NCBI GenBank assembly: GCA_026260175.1 | Contig: JAKCWW010004871.1 | Location: 17,765-39,040 of the forward strand | DNA from: Reticulitermes lucifugus | Taxonomy: Eukaryota; Arthropoda; Insecta; Blattodea; Rhinotermitidae | Reading direction: 5' to 3' | DNA length: 21,276 nt | Shown here: positions 17,824 to 21,276 of the stretch, piece after piece | Numbering within the stretch: the stretch's first letter is position 1 | How the letters are laid out: each line of letters opens with the position of its first letter | The notes under the pieces: generated by a model | Told to the model about the DNA's origin: nothing | Seen by the model: only the letters and a program-made list of their open reading frames with translations | The model's database searches: none | Program-made: the position numbers and the translations under genes

Positions 17824-19858
17824 GGGGCATCCCATCGCTAATTAGCATTCTCGCCACGCTTGATCGTGCAAAATAACGAGGTTGTGTTCCTGTTTGTTAT
17901 GTTTTCACCTCGTGCAGTAGATATGCTGCTGTTGCTGCTGCCAGTTGGAGTAATGGAGTGGCAAGTGTTGAACGAAATTCACCATCACGATTGCATGATG
18001 ATGAGATTCATTTATTTATTCAGATCAGCGTCACGCAATGAGCTAACCTCACCCTTCTATCTGTCCATATCTCCAACCCTTTTCGCTTACCTTTCACCCA
18101 GTACTTTCAACTATATTAGCAGATCGTAATTTCTCAAGAGAGGGGAAATGAAAGATGATCGTTCCTGTCAAAAGAGACTGAACTGGAAAAGAAAATGTCA
18201 GACCGATGTAATTAGAATTTAGAGCTCTCTTAATTGTTAAAAATGAAATAGTAACAAGATTGAGTGCAACACGTGACTGAAAATTCTGAACAGTTTTAAC
18301 CAGGTAAAATGATATTAATGCACTTAGGTAATTTGATTAGATTTCAACCAAGTTTATACAAACTCCTAAGTTGTACGTACAAGATGTAGACACTTTATAA
18401 TATTGTCACAGCGTTTGCCTTCAGTGCCTGAGGAAAACAACGAGTAGTTTAGTCAGGATATGGAATGTTTCAGCCGAGATTCGAGCTGTGAATGTCTCAA
18501 ATGTAAATCAAGTTGCTAATTATTTAATAGCCGTAATTGGTAGAGTTTGGAAGGGACATTTTACGACTTTATGTTTGCAGCAAATAGTGTGTTTGTTAAT
18601 GCAGAAATTAGGAGTCGATATTTTATGTGCCTAAACTGATAAGCACCCTGGCTTATAGCCAATTGTTCATTTAAACTACTTTTTAAATGATCTTAAAAAT
18701 TTTCCAATAATCTGTCACGTTTTTTCTTGGCTTCTGATGTTAATTCGTTGCAGTTACTTTTCATTTACTTGCGTCATATTGTCAAGATTTTCTTCATGGA
18801 TGTCCGTGTTATGTGCATTATACTTTTTATTTGAATAAAGGTGTACAATCTTTACTGAATTTTTGTAGTGTCTGCTGGAGCTTTTCTTTTCCTTTCTCAA
18901 ATATTCTTAACCGGCCGTATCAGAAATTTATCATGCGTGAAAGTGACTATAAGCTAATTACTTAGACCCGCACATCATCACTTCTCGAAGCATATATAAT
19001 AGGGTTCTCAGGCTTTGGAACATGTATATGAGATGTTCCATATTTCTAAAGCTCAGAATATATTTTTATAATCGGTCCGCGCACTTTTATCTTCCTCGAA
19101 TTTTTCGAGATACCCGTATTTCTAGTCAAAAAATCAACCGTATCTGCTTAGACCTTTTACCTAGTATTCAATATAAGGATCAAATATTTTTCGTGTTTTT
19201 ACTCGAATAAACCTTGTGAACATGTAAGAAATTGTAATATTAAAAGAAATTAATAATTAATCGGCTTTTTAATAGTGTAGGCTGTGGGTGTTTCTTGTAA
19301 TACTTTTCACTGTCTTTGAAGGAGTTTAACACCATGTAGAAAATGTGTTCTGTGTTTTACCAGTCACGTGTCAGCATGTGGTATTGTTCGAACATAATGT
19401 GTAGTCGTGATATATAAAGTTGAATATAAGTAGAACTATGAAGTCTTGCAGTTGCGAACATCCGTTAACCTGAAATATAGGCCTGAGTTTGTATGTATGC
19501 TTTCATTTTTGGGTGTGTCGTCCCTGTTCTAGTTATGAATCTGATACACACCTGACAGATTCCGGTGAAATTATGTAGCCTACAGCAATGTTTACATGAT
19601 TCCATTACGATTTGACAGTAGTTTCTAGCTGTTTTTTTTAGAATGTTTACATGATGTTCTTGGCGAAGTTTAAGATAGGAACAACGCTAGCCACATTCAT
19701 TTTACCGACAGACTCAGGTACGTGTAATGCAAAGCAATTTATTTTATAGTATTTCTTTTAGAAGACTTGAAATGCAACTTGGATACACCGCAAAATATTT
19801 TGATTTGAAGTTGGTGGCGGACAAGTTTCTGCGCCGCTTAAACAGTCGGATCGGCTTG
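17824..19858. other. Intergenic sequence; one possible poly(A) site
   Basis: No frame over 89 codons and no domain. AATAAA at 18834-18839 is followed by a T/G-rich stretch from about 18861, an arrangement compatible with an mRNA 3' end, but no coding sequence was found upstream. An 8-bp stem (tggaacat/atgttcca) is at 19016-19040. Microsatellite-like tgctgctgttgctgctgc lies near 17922-17939. Confidence 0.4.
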
Positions 19859-19866
19859 TCCTACAA

Positions 19867-20145
19867 CGGTATTTCCCAACATTCGTTCCATAGAAAAACC
19901 CCTACAATCATTTTTCATATTCCGAGGAACCCCATCCCATGTAAACGTTCAGAGCCTAGAATACAGAGGCAGTTGGCAGCGCACAGAAATTACTTTATAT
20001 TGCCAGTTGATGAACAAAAAATCCCTCGATATTTCGAAGGATATTCTGAAGTGTTTGCGCTATTTCAAAATTTGTTTTTATTTATCCCACAATTTCTCGC
20101 GGAACCCCAAAAGATGATCTACAGAACCTTGGTTGGGAAACATTG
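19867..20145. mobile_element. Non-autonomous hAT element (279 bp)
   Basis: The left end CGGTATTTCCCAAC and the reverse complement of the right end CAATGTTTCCCAAC agree at 11 of 14 positions. They fit the CAxTGTTTCCCAAC type of hAT TIR. Just outside are tcctacaa (19859-19866) and tcctacgg (20146-20153), an 8-bp target-site duplication matching at 6 of 8 positions, the length expected for hAT. Inside, sub-terminal ggaacccc-type blocks occur near both ends. The 178-codon frame at 19727-20263 reads through the whole element and is therefore not a gene. Confidence 0.8.
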
Positions 20146-20425
20146 TCCTACGGCAACCTTTGAACACTTTGAAGTAGAACTCCATCTATATAAGTTAATA
20201 AAAACTCCAGTTGTACTTTACAGAAGGACACTGAATCCCCAAGTACTAAGACCTCCCGTTTAGGGAAATAATTTCTGTTTGCTCTGAGAATCTTACGAAA
20301 CACAGAAGTACGTTCTGTGGGAAAAAATACAGAATTCATTAGTGTTAAGCAAGGTGTTACATATAGTAATCGATATGCTTGACACGGTTCACCTTCGAAA
20401 TTTAATTTGCCAAATTTAGTTTGTG

Positions 20426-21038
20426 TAGTGTGTAGCAACCTTTTATTGCACAAGGGCCATTTGAAAACCTCCAAACCCTGCGCGGGACTCAATCCAAAGT
20501 GAAAGTTTTATTTTTTCATGGAACATTTATTTTATACTGAGATGTTAAAAGAATAAAATTAGTATTATTAATCATTAATATAAATAAAGTATGATAATTT
20601 TGGGGGCTTTCAGTGTTTTAAGGTTGGAAGAGCAAAGGTAAGAAGATTGCCCTCTTTCTTTATGACTGACTTTTTAACATACATGGAATTCCATTCTATA
20701 AAATTATGGCTGAAATATACTTTCACTGATTATTATTAGAACGTAGTTAGAACTGAAAGAGTAAGGGGGATTGCGGAGCTTACCACTCCGTATTTTTTAC
20801 TGTTACCAGTGTAAAGTTTCCAAAACAGAATGTATGCCCATGCAACAAGAAATAACCCTGTTACAAATTTAAATTTTTTCACGAAATTTAAATATGCTCT
20901 CGAAATTGATCAAGTCACTAAAACGTTGCCAATTCTTATAGGGAACATAAGTTAAATGTGTTCGAAAACTCTCGCGGGCAGGAAATATAATTTCGGAGGA
21001 CCACACGCAGCCTGCAGGCCGCTGGTTGAATATCAGTG
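20426..21038. mobile_element. Non-autonomous hAT element (613 bp)
   Basis: The left end is TAGTGTGTAGCAACCTTTTA, followed by gcacaagggccatttgaaaa. The right end reads caggccgctggttgaatatc then agtg, whose reverse complement starts CACTGATATTCAACC. Both share the CAACC box at the same distance from the end. A CAACC terminus joined to a gcaagggccatttgaaaa-like block at one end and GC-rich ggccg sequence at the other is characteristic of a widespread hAT-related TIR group. Flanking 8-mers agtttgtg (20418-20425) and acattgtg (21039-21046) match at 6 of 8, consistent with a hAT target-site duplication. There is no transposase frame. The minus-strand frame at 20148-20492 overlaps its left end and is taken as chance. 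Confidence 0.72.
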
Positions 21039-21046
21039 ACATTGTG

Positions 21047-21276
21047 GAATAATAATTATACTTTTAGAAGTAATAACTTGTGTGATATTTCCGTGATAAT
21101 AATGTAAAGTAGTTGATTATTCGGTCCTGCAGATATCAGTGTGACTGTATTTTGATCAGTCATGCTACATGATTTCCCAAACCACAGATATTTGTATCCA
21201 TGTAGCATGGTGTGTAAGAGATTACGAAGTCTGTGTGCGTTGGCAACGGGTCGATTTTTAAATAGACTTGTCACAC
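21047..21276. other. Intergenic sequence, no feature seen
   Basis: The minus-strand frame at 21056-21274 has no domain and reaches the window edge. Nothing else was recognised. Confidence 0.5.

Noticed and set aside
19727..20263. 178-codon open frame as a protein-coding gene
   Set aside because: It has no recognisable domain and runs through a hAT element with TIRs and a near-matching 8-bp duplication (19859-20153).
20148..20492. 114-codon minus-strand frame
   Set aside because: It overlaps the left end of the hAT element at 20426 and the duplication of the previous one, and shows no domain.

Overview
The window looks like a stretch of insect nuclear DNA between genes (or inside a very long intron). 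It is AT-rich, full of stop codons in all frames and dotted with decayed transposable elements. I find no protein-coding gene, rRNA, functional tRNA or CRISPR array that I can support. Open frames are short, mostly under 125 codons. The longest, 178 codons at 19727-20263, runs straight through a non-autonomous hAT element and is not a gene. Arthropod origin is suggested by a degenerate (CCTAA/TTAGG)n array, the insect telomere motif, and by several tRNA-derived SINEs plus two LINE 3' ends. The style of these repeats recalls cockroach or termite genomes, but that placement is inference.

Layout. 1-800: no feature. 811-1032: SINE family A, copy 1. 1504-2212: three ATT/TAA microsatellites. 2753-3266: a 514-bp element with about 36-48-bp terminal inverted repeats (TIRs) and a short ORF relic. 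3385-3570: SINE family B, copy 1. 3945-4008 and 4569-4619: two long hairpins. 4665-4969: a 305-bp MITE with 67-bp ungapped TIRs, whose interior is an 18-unit telomere-like pentamer array and a 12-bp hairpin. 5576-5945: a faint tandem repeat of about 120 bp. 7890-8405: SINE family B, copy 2, split by a 17-copy, 22-bp minisatellite. 9097-9339: a small TIR element. 10304-10535: SINE family A, copy 2, minus strand. 10930-11260: a CpG-richer stretch with a CTCF-like motif. 11850-12139: SINE family C with a perfect 13-bp target-site duplication. 12994-13215 and 16078-16315: two LINE 3' ends from related elements. 14027-14206: a 60-triplet TAC-type array. 19867-20145 and 20426-21038: two non-autonomous hAT elements, each with a 6/8-matching 8-bp target-site duplication.

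No genes act together here; the history is one of repeated insertion. The most distinctive objects are the MITE carrying telomere-like repeats and the SINE in which a segment of the 3' half has expanded into a minisatellite. No alignments or searches could be run, so family names rest on hand-read motifs, and identities given were counted by eye.
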